57,154 nucleotides of DNA from an uncultured Clostridium sp. (GTDB lineage Bacteria > Bacillota_I > Bacilli_A > RF39 > UBA660). Positions 41,149 to 49,521 of this stretch are shown piece after piece (the stretch's first letter is position 1; each line of letters starts with the position of its first letter). Position numbers and translations under genes: made by a program. The notes under the pieces are model-generated. The model had not been told where the DNA came from. It ran no database searches and saw nothing but the letters and a program-made list of their open reading frames with translations. The DNA is taken from NCBI GenBank assembly GCA_905193755.1, contig CAJJPX010000005.1:1-57154 (forward strand). Reading direction: 5' to 3'.

Positions 41149-42975
41149 TTAGTTAAATCTTTTTCTAATTATTATTGAAGTTATTAATGATATTAAACTT
41201 AATATTGTAGTAATTTCTAAAACATTGTTTGTTTCAATACCAGTGTTAGGTATATCTATAATATCGTCTCCTCCTGTACCACTAGTAAATTCATAGATGT
41301 AAGTAACTATTATAGTTCCGTCAATATATTTACCTTTAGTTTCACCATCTATATCAATTAAACTATAGTCTTCGAATTCTTTTTCTATTGTAGCGTATTC
41401 AGTACCAACTTTTTCAGAAGTTAATTCTTCACTTAATACGTTTCCTTTGTTGTCTACATATCTTACGATTAGTTTTCCATAGATTCCATGAGCTGCTTTG
41501 ATTGTTAATTCGGTTTCATATGCATTAGATTCTACTTCTTCTACATATTTATTTTCTTTATCATGTGCATTCCATCTTGATTCTTTATTATCATCGTACC
41601 AACCATCGATTTTATCATCACAATCATCTAGTACCCAATCTTTCTTTGCTTCTTTGAATTCTATTGTTGCTCCTGCTTTATTATAAATATCATCTGCAGC
41701 TTTACTTGCATGATTGTTATAAATATTTACTTTGTTACCAATAACTAATGTACCTACATTGTAAATGCCACCACCGAAGTCTGCTCCAACATTATTTTTA
41801 TTTACACTACCAGTTCCATTATTAGTAATTTCACCTGATAATATTGTTAAGTTTCCGACTGATTGTTTAGTATAGATTCCAGAACCAGCATTATTTTTAA
41901 TTTCTACTTTAGCACCTTCTTCTATAGTACTTGTAAAACTTTTATTTCCTTGGAAGAAAATACCTGCATTATTTGATGAACTAGGTGCTTTTGTTCCATT
42001 TTTATTTACTATTAAAGTACATGTTTTATCTACGTTTAAAACTCTTGTCCAGATACCACTATATCCATTGTTATTAGCATTTAATGTAGAGTTGTTAGTC
42101 ATGTCGATTCTCCATGCTGAGATTCCCCAAGAATTATTATTTTCAAATGTAACTTTACTATTATTTTTAATAGTGTAGTATGTTCCATTTGATCCACTTG
42201 CACTACTATTAAGTACTTCTACAGTACTATTATCTATAGTTGCATAGAATGTACCTGTGAATCCTTGACGATTGTTGTCAGATATATATGTTGAATTAAC
42301 TAAATTAACATTATATCCGCCATCTCCACCATTCCACTCTAATGCATCTTGTGTATAGTTTTTAATGATTAAAGTAGAATTATTTAGATTTAACTTATTA
42401 TTACTGCCAAAATAAATAGCATGAACATTACTTTTTGTTCCTGTACCATCTAATGTAAGTTTTGCATTTTCTAAGTTTAAGGCTGCCTTTTTTGAAGCAC
42501 TGATTGTCATCCAATTCCATTCTGCTGTATAAGGAGTTGAACCTATTCCTTTAATATTTACTGTTACATCTTTAAAAGTTAAAGATACTTCCCATAAAGC
42601 AATTCCTTTATCTTCAAATGTAAGAGTATATTCTTTTGAACCATCAATTGTTAAATTTTTAGATAAATTTAAACCTTTTGTGGTTGCATTATCAAGTAAT
42701 TTAATTGTATCACCATCAACTGCTGCAGTTACTGCTTCATCAAATGTTTCATATTTTGTATCTCCAATTTGAGCTACGTATGTTTTTACTTCTTCACTAG
42801 AAGTAAAAACTGTTTCTTTAGTAGATTCATTATTAACAATTTCTTTTTCATTATTAATAGTTTCTTCTACTTCTTGAGTTACATCTTCATTATTTTCTAA
42901 TACTTCTAATTCTTCTGCATAGATTGTATTAAAAAATAGAGTAGATGCAACTATAGAAAGTAATACTTTCTTCAT
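41149..42975 (-). CDS. Cell-wall-anchored beta-helix surface protein with MucBP domain (IPNTG)
   Basis: 608 aa. A signal peptide (MKKVLLSIVASTLFFNTIYA) is followed by an acidic linker, then a long repetitive region (about 75-430) of Asn/Thr/Gly-rich strands typical of right-handed parallel beta-helix adhesins (KLNLNNSTLIIKN, NNAGSGIYTK). A MucBP-like domain lies near 500-565 (GKLIVRYVDNKGNVL, then KYIDGTIIVTYIYEF). The C-terminus is a sorting signal: IPNTG, hydrophobic helix, RKRFN. Neighbour 43165-44634 shares both ends but not the middle. Probable substrate of the adjacent sortase. Ligand unknown. Confidence 0.88.
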   Translation of the reverse strand: MKKVLLSIVASTLFFNTIYAEELEVLENNEDVTQEVEETINNEKEIVNNESTKETVFTSSEEVKTYVAQIGDTKYETFDEAVTAAVDGDTIKLLDNATTKGLNLSKNLTIDGSKEYTLTFEDKGIALWEVSLTFKDVTVNIKGIGSTPYTAEWNWMTISASKKAALNLENAKLTLDGTGTKSNVHAIYFGSNNKLNLNNSTLIIKNYTQDALEWNGGDGGYNVNLVNSTYISDNNRQGFTGTFYATIDNSTVEVLNSSASGSNGTYYTIKNNSKVTFENNNSWGISAWRIDMTNNSTLNANNNGYSGIWTRVLNVDKTCTLIVNKNGTKAPSSSNNAGIFFQGNKSFTSTIEEGAKVEIKNNAGSGIYTKQSVGNLTILSGEITNNGTGSVNKNNVGADFGGGIYNVGTLVIGNKVNIYNNHASKAADDIYNKAGATIEFKEAKKDWVLDDCDDKIDGWYDDNKESRWNAHDKENKYVEEVESNAYETELTIKAAHGIYGKLIVRYVDNKGNVLSEELTSEKVGTEYATIEKEFEDYSLIDIDGETKGKYIDGTIIVTYIYEFTSGTGGDDIIDIPNTGIETNNVLEITTILSLISLITSIIIRKRFN

Positions 42976-43060
42976 TTAAAAACCCTCCCTAAATTTGCGA
43001 TTTGTTTAGGGAAGAGTAGTATTACACTATTTTTCCCAAAACCCCCTTATCGCTTACGAG
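42976..43060 (-). promoter_or_regulatory. Structured leader that can hide the ribosome site
   Basis: In the minus-strand leader, UCCCUAAA (43012-43005) can pair with UUUAGGGA (42993-42986), covering part of SD GGGAGG (42989-42984). The same UUCCC can instead pair with upstream GGGAA (43037-43033), which would free the SD. GCGAU (43053-43049) is also complementary to AUCGC (43001-42997) in the loop. Mutually exclusive pairings suggest a switch or thermosensor; no known class fits. Confidence 0.5.
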
Positions 43061-43065
43061 GCTAT

Positions 43066-43093
43066 ATTATATCACAAAACTTATTTTTTTCAA
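43066..43093 (-). promoter_or_regulatory. Promoter of the beta-helix surface gene
   Basis: Minus strand TTGAAA (43093-43088), 16-bp spacer, TATAAT (43071-43066). Confidence 0.7.
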
Positions 43094-43125
43094 GAAAATT
43101 TGAATTAAATATTGAATTTTCACAT

Positions 43126-43152
43126 AAAAAAACAGTATAAAATCTATACTGT
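43126..43152 (-). terminator. Terminator of the second surface gene
   Basis: ACAGTATA/TATACTGT (43132-43139, 43145-43152) with a T run on the minus strand. Confidence 0.75.
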
Positions 43153-43164
43153 AATTTTTATATA

Positions 43165-44634
43165 TTAGTTGAATCTTTTTCTTAAAACGATTGCACCAAC
43201 TAAAGTGATCATACTAAGAACTGTAGTAACTTCTAATGCGTTATTTGTATCAATACCAGTATTAGGTATTTCTAGAGTATCATCTCCACCTTCACCATCT
43301 ACGAATTCATAGATGTATGTTACTACTTGATCTTCACTAAGGTATAAACCTTTTTCATTTCCTTCAACTTTAACTAATTCATAACCATCGAATTTTAATG
43401 CACCAGTTTGATATGCTTTATTTACCATACCAACTGTAATGATTTCTTCATGTAATACATTTCCTTTAACATCAATGTATCTAGCTATAACTTTACCTTT
43501 TTCTGCAGTATAAGATAAATGAGAACTTCCTGTTAATCTATATCCTTGATATGGATTGTTTAAAAGTGGTCCACTAAAATGGAAATTCATATCTATATCT
43601 TTATCTTTTTTTGTTTCACTTTCTAGTTTTCCAACTTTTTCTTTAATTTTAGTATCTCCCTTAGATTCATTTCTCATGTATTCACCTGGAGCATAATCTT
43701 GTTGATTGTTATCATTGATTTCTTCGTCATCTAAAGATATTCCCATACCATAGTTATATAAGAAATCAAAATGTAATGCCATTAATTCAGCATTGTCTTC
43801 TTCGTAACCAATTACAAATCCACCAAAGATTCCATGTGCGATTTCAGTAACAGTAAAGTCTGATAATTTAGTAACTCTTTCTTTACCATTTTGTCCATAT
43901 TTATAAAAATCATTAAAGAAATCTAAATAATATTTAGCTAAATCTTCAATACCATTATATCCTTTTTCTTTAAGAGCTTTATCAATATTTTCATTGTTCA
44001 TTTCTTTTCTTTTTAAACCTAATGCTTTTAATGCAGCATTATCTGTTCTTGCAAATTTTTGCAATTCAGTTAGATTTTCACCATTAAATGATGTTTTGTC
44101 GCTATCGATTCTTTCAAATCCCATTTCTTCTAATTCATCAGCACTTTTTGGATATATTACGAAAGAATTTTCATCGTAATTATAGTTATACTTTGATTTA
44201 TTAACGATCTTAACATTAACTTTTATAGTATAACTTGGCAATATTTTTGGAGCGCCTGATTCATCTTGTCCCCAAGCGATTACTTCAAAAATATCTGGAT
44301 TAATAACAAGTGTTTCTTCTTCATAATCTTCTGGTATAGTATAAACTAGTGTGAATAATAAATAAGAACCATTGTATCCTTCATAAGAATAGTCAACTGT
44401 AAGTCCTTCACTTGTTTTTGTTCTACCTGGTTGAATAGCAGCCCATTTGTAATCATCTTTTTGATTACTTTCTTCGTTTTCGTTTGCAGTATTTTCATTA
44501 GTAGTGTTTTCTTCAACATTTGTTAAAGCAGTTTCAGTTACTTCATTATTATTTTCTAATACTTCTAATTCATCAGCAGAAATAGTATTAAAAATCATAA
44601 GAAAAGCAACTAATGAAAGTAGTATTTTTTTCAT
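43165..44634 (-). CDS. Cell-wall-anchored surface protein with MucBP-like domain (IPNTG)
   Basis: 489 aa. The signal peptide and start (MKKILLSLVAFLMIFNTISADELEVLENN) and the C-terminus (IPNTGIDTNN, hydrophobic helix, RKRFN) closely resemble the neighbouring surface protein, but the middle (about 50-380) is different and unrecognised, with acidic and Tyr/Asn-rich stretches. A MucBP-like domain (about 385-450: GKVIARYIDVKGNVL, YLSEDQVVTYIYEF) precedes the anchor. The two genes appear to be duplicates that exchanged their central domain. Likely substrate of the sortase at 40018. Confidence 0.85.
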   Translation of the reverse strand: MKKILLSLVAFLMIFNTISADELEVLENNNEVTETALTNVEENTTNENTANENEESNQKDDYKWAAIQPGRTKTSEGLTVDYSYEGYNGSYLLFTLVYTIPEDYEEETLVINPDIFEVIAWGQDESGAPKILPSYTIKVNVKIVNKSKYNYNYDENSFVIYPKSADELEEMGFERIDSDKTSFNGENLTELQKFARTDNAALKALGLKRKEMNNENIDKALKEKGYNGIEDLAKYYLDFFNDFYKYGQNGKERVTKLSDFTVTEIAHGIFGGFVIGYEEDNAELMALHFDFLYNYGMGISLDDEEINDNNQQDYAPGEYMRNESKGDTKIKEKVGKLESETKKDKDIDMNFHFSGPLLNNPYQGYRLTGSSHLSYTAEKGKVIARYIDVKGNVLHEEIITVGMVNKAYQTGALKFDGYELVKVEGNEKGLYLSEDQVVTYIYEFVDGEGGDDTLEIPNTGIDTNNALEVTTVLSMITLVGAIVLRKRFN

Positions 44635-44686
44635 TTTCCAAAATCCCCCTATATTTTTAGCAACTTATGTTGCTTTGTAGGGCTGT
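44635..44686 (-). promoter_or_regulatory. Leader with SD-sequestering stem, second surface gene
   Basis: CCCUA (44682-44678) can pair with UAGGG (44651-44647), which includes the start of SD GGGGG (44649-44645), enclosing a perfect hairpin AGCAAC/GUUGCU. Related to the leader of the neighbouring gene (shared GGGGG-UUUUGG-AAAA phrase). Confidence 0.45.
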
Positions 44687-44714
44687 ATTATAAACTCTTT
44701 TTTAAAAAATTCAA
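44687..44714 (-). promoter_or_regulatory. Promoter of the second surface gene
   Basis: Minus strand TTGAAT (44714-44709), 16-bp spacer, TATAAT (44692-44687). Confidence 0.7.
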
Positions 44715-44765
44715 GTAAAACTTCATATAATTTTCACTTTTGGGCAAAATAATAGTGGTGAAATT

Positions 44766-45272
44766 ATGTTTTATATTAATATATTCTTGTGTTTTTCAAT
44801 ATTTGGTTATTTATTTGAAACTATATGTTCATGGATATTTAAGACTGGTTTTAGTAGTGGAATACTTTATGGACCATGGACTCCTTTATATGGATTTGGT
44901 ACATTAATAATTATGTTATTATCTAATAAGATATTTCAAAGTTTGCATCTAAATAGAGTGGTTGAGACTATAATAGTATTTGTTGTTATAACAATAGTTC
45001 TTACTATACTTGAGTGGTTAGGTGGAATAATGATTGAAAAAATATTTCATATAACGTTTTGGGATTATAGTAATTATAAATATCATATTGGAAAATACAT
45101 ATCGTTTGAAATGAGTTTGATTTGGGGAGTGGGTAGTATTATTCTTATATATTTAGTTTTACCTTGGGCTTTATCACTTATTAAAAAAATTCCATTATTT
45201 GTTACGGTTATACTTAGTTTTGTATTTATTATTGATGTTATTATGACAACTATTAGTAAGTTTAAAAATTAA
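44766..45272 (+). CDS. CmpB-family putative ABC transporter permease
   Basis: 168 aa, about five membrane helices. The start (YINIFLCFSIFGYLFETICSWIF) and GILYGPWTPLYGFGTLI, then ILEWLGGIMIEKIF and FWDYSNYKYHIGKYISFEMSLIWGVGS match the CmpB (DUF1113-like) family, named a permease without biochemical proof. No ABC ATPase is adjacent. SD GGTGA precedes the ATG. Monocistronic. Confidence 0.85.
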   Translation: MFYINIFLCFSIFGYLFETICSWIFKTGFSSGILYGPWTPLYGFGTLIIMLLSNKIFQSLHLNRVVETIIVFVVITIVLTILEWLGGIMIEKIFHITFWDYSNYKYHIGKYISFEMSLIWGVGSIILIYLVLPWALSLIKKIPLFVTVILSFVFIIDVIMTTISKFKN

Positions 45273-45285
45273 TAGTTGTTTTTTA
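45246..45285 (+). terminator. Terminator containing the stop codon
   Basis: ACAACTATTA (45246-45255), 14-nt loop, TAATAGTTGT (45270-45279), T run; the stop TAA starts the right arm. Confidence 0.75.
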
Positions 45286-45343
45286 ATTGAATTTAACTTA
45301 TAAAAATGTTATATTTAATATATGAGAAAATAGGTGATGAAGT

Positions 45344-47950
45344 ATGAGTATGTCTGATAGAATATTTGGTAGTTATACAAATCAAAATAGAAATAGAATT
45401 AGACGTATTGTTAGTCAAATTGATAGTAGTGCTGTAAAAGATAAATATGCTTCTATGAGTGATGAAGAACTAAAAAATATGACTCAACAATTTAAGGATA
45501 CAATTTCTAAAGGTGGTACTCTTGATGATGTACTTGTTGATGCTATAGCTGTTTGTCGTGAAGTAACTAAAAGACAACTTGGTATGTTTCATTATAATGT
45601 TCAAGTTGAAGCAGCTGTTGCAATGCATGATAATGTTATTGCTGAGATGAAAACTGGTGAAGGAAAAACATTAGTTCAAATATTATCTGCTTATTTAAAT
45701 GCTTTAGAAGGTAAAAGTGTTCATGTTATAACTTCTAATGATTATTTAGCAGGAAGAGATATGAAACAAAATAAAATGGTTTTTAGTGCATTAGGTTTAT
45801 CTTGTGGTAATATTTTGCCTAGAGCAGATATGCCATTTAATGAACAAAGACGTAGAGAATATGATTGTGATATTGTATATGGTACTGCATCAACTATTGC
45901 GTTTGATTATTTAGATGATAATAAAGCTAGGAGCGCTAGTGATAGAGTTAATTTAAAGGGATATGGATATGCAATTATAGATGAAGTTGATAGTATACTT
46001 TTAGATGATGGTATTACTCCATTAATAAAAGCTGAACCTTTAAAACCTCCTGCTGGTAAAAATGATTCATTTTATACTGATATATATTCGTGGGCATGTA
46101 ATTTTGTAGAGAGTCATGGTTATGATTGTGAAGAGTATGATAAAGAAAGCTTCTATCGTAATCATGAAGATGAAATTGAAGAACAATATGAAAGTGGTCA
46201 ATTAAAACATAAATCAGCAAAATTATTTCATGATACAACTACCGTAGAATTATCTGAAGCATTAGAAAGAGCAATATATAGAGATGTTTTTCATAAAAAA
46301 GAATGGAAGACTTTATCTAAAGAAGATAAAGAAGAATATAATTTTAGACTTCAAGCTGTTAAGAGTTATATGTTAGCAAGATATCATTTTAAAAATGGTA
46401 CTGATTATACATTAACTCCAGATGGACCTAATAGTAGAGATGAGAATGGTATGCCTAAATATACTGTTCAAATTATTGGAGAAAGTACTGGTAGAATTTT
46501 ACAGGGAAGAAGATTTATGAATGGTCTTCACGAATGTATAGAAGCTAAAGAAAATTATATTGCTATGAAAGAGAAGAGACCTTATACTGTTCCAATAAAA
46601 TCACCAACTCTTACTACTGCTAAATGTACTTATCCAGATTTCTTCGGTATGTATGAAAATGGTATTTGTGGTATGACTGGTACTAGTAATCAGGAAGATT
46701 TTATGGATATATATGGACTTCCTACTTATGAAGTTCCTAGTCGTAAAGCTAATATGAGAATAGATGAACCGGATGAAGTTTATAGTACTAAGAAGGCTAA
46801 ATATGATGCTATATTGCAAGATGTACTTCGATGCAGAGAGACACTTCAACCAGTTCTTATTGGAGTTACTAGTGTAGAAGAAAGTTTACTTGTATCTGAT
46901 ATGCTTAAGAAGGCAGGAGTTAGACATTCTGTGTTAAATGCAGAACAATCAGAGAATGAAGCAGGTATTGTTGCTACTGCTGGACTTCTTGGAAGAGTAA
47001 CTATAGCTACAAATATGGCTGGACGTGGTACTGATATCAAACTTGGTGAAGGTGTAGCAGAAGTTGGTGGCTTATATGTTATTGGTACAACTAAAAATAG
47101 AAATGAAAGAATTGATAATCAATTAAAAGGAAGAGCTGGACGTCAAGGAGACCCAGGTAAAACTAAATTCTATTCTTCATTTGAAGATGATTATGTATTA
47201 AGACGTGGTGGAGATAAGTTATTAAAACTAGTACATGGTTTTGACCAATTAAAAGGTATTATTGGAGAAAAAGGTAGAGTTATATCTAACGCTATATTGA
47301 AGATGGTTAAGAGATGTCAAAAATCTCAAGAATCTTATGATAAGAAAATAAGAATGATTGGTGAAAAATATGGTCAAATCTTAACTGTTCAAAAGAATGG
47401 TGTATATGAATATAGAAATTTTATACTTGATTCAAAAAGTGTTGTTCCGGTAATTGAGGACTCAATAGATAGATATATTGATGAAGTTGTCGGAAGACTT
47501 AGTGAAGAAGAAATTGATGCTAAATTAGGACATTTAATTGATACTGAAAAATTTAAAGATGTTGAAAAAATATCTGAAAGAAAAGAATTGATGAAGCAAG
47601 CTTTAAGAAGTAAATATTCTAAAGTTCCAAAGGATCCTGCATACGAAAAAGATATGAAAGCTAAGATGCTTAAAGTGTTAGACGATTATTGGATAAGTCA
47701 AATGGAATATTTAGAACAAATACAAAAAGGTTCTATATTCCAAGCGTATGCTGAAAAAGACCCATTAAAAGCATATCAAATGGATGCAACTCTTCAATAT
47801 AGAAATATGATTGATTATGTAAGAAATGAAATGATAACATATGCTATGAATCCTACTATGCAATATGGAAAATACACAGTACCAGAAGTTCAAGCAAAAG
47901 AAGAAACATACGAAGAAGAAATAGATCAGGGTAAAGGAGCGAGAAGATGA
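45344..47950 (+). CDS. SecA-like preprotein translocase ATPase, divergent (SecA2-like)
   Basis: 868 aa. SecA motifs: AEMKTGEGKTL (Walker A), DEVDSILLDDG (Walker B), ICGMTGT, IATNMAGRGTDIKL and GRAGRQGDPG. It lacks the C-terminal zinc-binding tail, and the usual DEARTPLIIS after the Walker B is DDGITPLIKA, so it looks like an accessory SecA rather than the housekeeping one, although no second SecA is in the window to compare. The scaffold and wing domains are present. It ends with TGA overlapping by 4 bp (ATGA) a signal-peptidase-like gene, and lies in a surface-protein region. Confidence 0.85.
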   Translation: MSMSDRIFGSYTNQNRNRIRRIVSQIDSSAVKDKYASMSDEELKNMTQQFKDTISKGGTLDDVLVDAIAVCREVTKRQLGMFHYNVQVEAAVAMHDNVIAEMKTGEGKTLVQILSAYLNALEGKSVHVITSNDYLAGRDMKQNKMVFSALGLSCGNILPRADMPFNEQRRREYDCDIVYGTASTIAFDYLDDNKARSASDRVNLKGYGYAIIDEVDSILLDDGITPLIKAEPLKPPAGKNDSFYTDIYSWACNFVESHGYDCEEYDKESFYRNHEDEIEEQYESGQLKHKSAKLFHDTTTVELSEALERAIYRDVFHKKEWKTLSKEDKEEYNFRLQAVKSYMLARYHFKNGTDYTLTPDGPNSRDENGMPKYTVQIIGESTGRILQGRRFMNGLHECIEAKENYIAMKEKRPYTVPIKSPTLTTAKCTYPDFFGMYENGICGMTGTSNQEDFMDIYGLPTYEVPSRKANMRIDEPDEVYSTKKAKYDAILQDVLRCRETLQPVLIGVTSVEESLLVSDMLKKAGVRHSVLNAEQSENEAGIVATAGLLGRVTIATNMAGRGTDIKLGEGVAEVGGLYVIGTTKNRNERIDNQLKGRAGRQGDPGKTKFYSSFEDDYVLRRGGDKLLKLVHGFDQLKGIIGEKGRVISNAILKMVKRCQKSQESYDKKIRMIGEKYGQILTVQKNGVYEYRNFILDSKSVVPVIEDSIDRYIDEVVGRLSEEEIDAKLGHLIDTEKFKDVEKISERKELMKQALRSKYSKVPKDPAYEKDMKAKMLKVLDDYWISQMEYLEQIQKGSIFQAYAEKDPLKAYQMDATLQYRNMIDYVRNEMITYAMNPTMQYGKYTVPEVQAKEETYEEEIDQGKGARR

Positions 47951-48447
47951 AAGTATTTAAATGGATTTTTAATATTATAAGAGGTTTGATAATAATATAT
48001 TTAATAACTCTTACATTCTTGTTTGTAATTATTTATGTTAAAAAGAATAGCTATCATCAAAAATATCCTGAGATAAATGGTTATTCTTATTATAAGATTG
48101 ATAATGCTACGCTAGAACCTGAAATTCAAAAGAATAGTTATTTAATTCTTAAAAAGAGTGAAGATATAGAAGTTGGAGATTTTGTTTCATTTCTAGATGG
48201 TGTTGATTATGATATTGTAGTTAGAAAAGTAGTAGAACGTGATAACTATAAATTGACTGTTGATGTAACCAATAATTATGAAAATAAAGATTATAGAAAG
48301 GTTATTGAAATAGATGATATATCTGCGAAAGTTGTTTATAGAAATAATACAGTTAGTAAAATTGCCAATATTATGCTTAACCCAATAATATTAGTAATAC
48401 TATTATTTATTGGAACTATATTTCCAGAATTTGTATTTAATAAATAG
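47947..48447 (+). CDS. Signal peptidase I (S26/SipW)-like membrane protein with altered catalytic residues
   Basis: 166 aa: N-terminal membrane helix (about 10-30), S26-like core and a C-terminal helix (about 143-162). The catalytic box normally reading SGSMEP is DNATLEP, with Thr for the nucleophile Ser, and the second motif is YDIVVRKVVE, without the His/Lys expected at the base position. The EVGDFVSF box is kept. So either an unusual Thr peptidase or an inactive relative. It overlaps the SecA-like gene by ATGA, so the two are made together. A SipW-type substrate (TasA-like) lies at 52948. Confidence 0.7.
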   Translation: MKVFKWIFNIIRGLIIIYLITLTFLFVIIYVKKNSYHQKYPEINGYSYYKIDNATLEPEIQKNSYLILKKSEDIEVGDFVSFLDGVDYDIVVRKVVERDNYKLTVDVTNNYENKDYRKVIEIDDISAKVVYRNNTVSKIANIMLNPIILVILLFIGTIFPEFVFNK

Positions 48448-48457
48448 TTTATATTAT

Positions 48458-48492
48458 AGAGTAGATTCATTTATCGTTTCTACTCTTTTAAA
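48458..48492 (+). terminator. Terminator after the secA-like pair
   Basis: AGAGTAGA (48458-48465), 13-nt loop, TCTACTCT (48479-48486), T run. Confidence 0.75.
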
Positions 48493-48569
48493 TTGTTTAC
48501 ATTATTCTTTTACATAAATATAAAGGTATTTTTAAGTGTTTACTTTGTGAAATTAAAGTGATGTTATTT

Positions 48570-48605
48570 AATTATAGTTGAATATATAATTATAGTAGAA
48601 TATAT
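48570..48605. repeat. Tandem 18-bp repeat upstream of the InlB-repeat gene
   Basis: AATTATAGTTGAATATAT (48570-48587) followed directly by AATTATAGTAGAATATAT (48588-48605), one mismatch. Possible tandem operator or an AT-rich duplication. Confidence 0.55.
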
Positions 48606-48635
48606 ATTTTAACAAATAATAGAAAGAAGAAAAAT

Positions 48636-49376
48636 ATGAAAGATAAGAAATGGGTTATTTTAGTAGTATGTGTTTTAGCTGTTTTAGCAATATTATTTTT
48701 GTTTTTGAATGGCAAAGAAGCAACTGTTACTTTTGATTCAGCGGGTGGAAGTGTTGTTAATAGTGTTAAAGTTAAAGTAAATGATAATGTTTCTAAACCT
48801 GTTAACCCAGCTAGAGAAGGTTATAATTTTGTAAGATGGGAACTTGATGATAAAGAATATGATTTTACAGATAAAGTTACATCTAATATAACTTTAAAAG
48901 CTGTTTGGGAAAAGAAGAGTGATAGTGATGTTACTTATACTATTACATTAGATATTGATGGTAAAACTGAAACTGTTAAAGTGGCAGATGGTAAAATAAA
49001 TAGTTTACCAAGTCCATCTAAAGAGGGTTATGTTTTTGTAGGATGGTATGATGGAAGTAAGAAAGTAAGTGTAGGTGATACAATTACTAAAGACATTACT
49101 TTAACAGCAAAATTTGAAAAGCAAAGTACAAGTAATGTAACAGAAGATGATAATACTGTTAAGTATACAGTTACTTTCGATAGTAATGGAGGATCAAAAG
49201 TATCTAGTCAAAAAGTAAGTGAGAATAAGACAGCTAGTAAACCAAAGAATCCAACAAGAATTGGACTTATTAAAAATCCTGATAAGCCATGCGTAATAAA
49301 TTTATATTTACTAGAAAAAGATATCGATATAGATAAGTTAAAATTACAAGATGAAGAAGTAGAAAGTGTAAACTAG
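48636..49376 (+). CDS. InlB B-repeat surface protein fused to a Nudix remnant
   Basis: 246 aa. An N-terminal membrane helix (about 6-24) anchors an external region with two complete InlB-type (Listeria-Bacteroides) repeats, near 29-92 and 97-163, and the start of a third at 175 (VTFDSNGGSKVSSQKVS, KPKNPTR). After residue 208 the sequence changes abruptly to IKNPDKPCVINLYLLEKDIDIDKLK, which resembles the C-terminal part of a Nudix hydrolase, not an InlB repeat. The gene is therefore a likely deletion fusion and its protein probably truncated. No good SD. SpoIVA follows. Confidence 0.75.
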   Translation: MKDKKWVILVVCVLAVLAILFLFLNGKEATVTFDSAGGSVVNSVKVKVNDNVSKPVNPAREGYNFVRWELDDKEYDFTDKVTSNITLKAVWEKKSDSDVTYTITLDIDGKTETVKVADGKINSLPSPSKEGYVFVGWYDGSKKVSVGDTITKDITLTAKFEKQSTSNVTEDDNTVKYTVTFDSNGGSKVSSQKVSENKTASKPKNPTRIGLIKNPDKPCVINLYLLEKDIDIDKLKLQDEEVESVN

Positions 49377-49466
49377 ATGACAAGTGAAGAAGTAATTAAA
49401 TTAATTAAAGAAGATAAATTTTTGAAGTCTCATGGATACTTATTTTTAAATTACATTAATAATTAG
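49259..49466 (+). pseudogene. Nudix hydrolase C-terminal remnant with nonsense codon
   Basis: In the same frame as the fusion above, the similarity continues past the TAG at 49374-49376 (where Nudix proteins have Trp, TGG in most) to MTSEEVIKLIKEDKFLKSHGY and a stop at 49464-49466. The catalytic Nudix box is missing, so it is a nonfunctional tail. Family recognition is from the QDEEVES-V...-SEEV-LIK pattern. Confidence 0.55.
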
Positions 49467-49521
49467 TCATAAAAATAGATTTATGTCATATTTATTACTA
49501 AATGCTAGAAAGAAGGTAAAT

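Noticed and set aside
48570..48605. CRISPR array
   Set aside because: Only two directly abutting AT-rich units without spacers; no cas genes.
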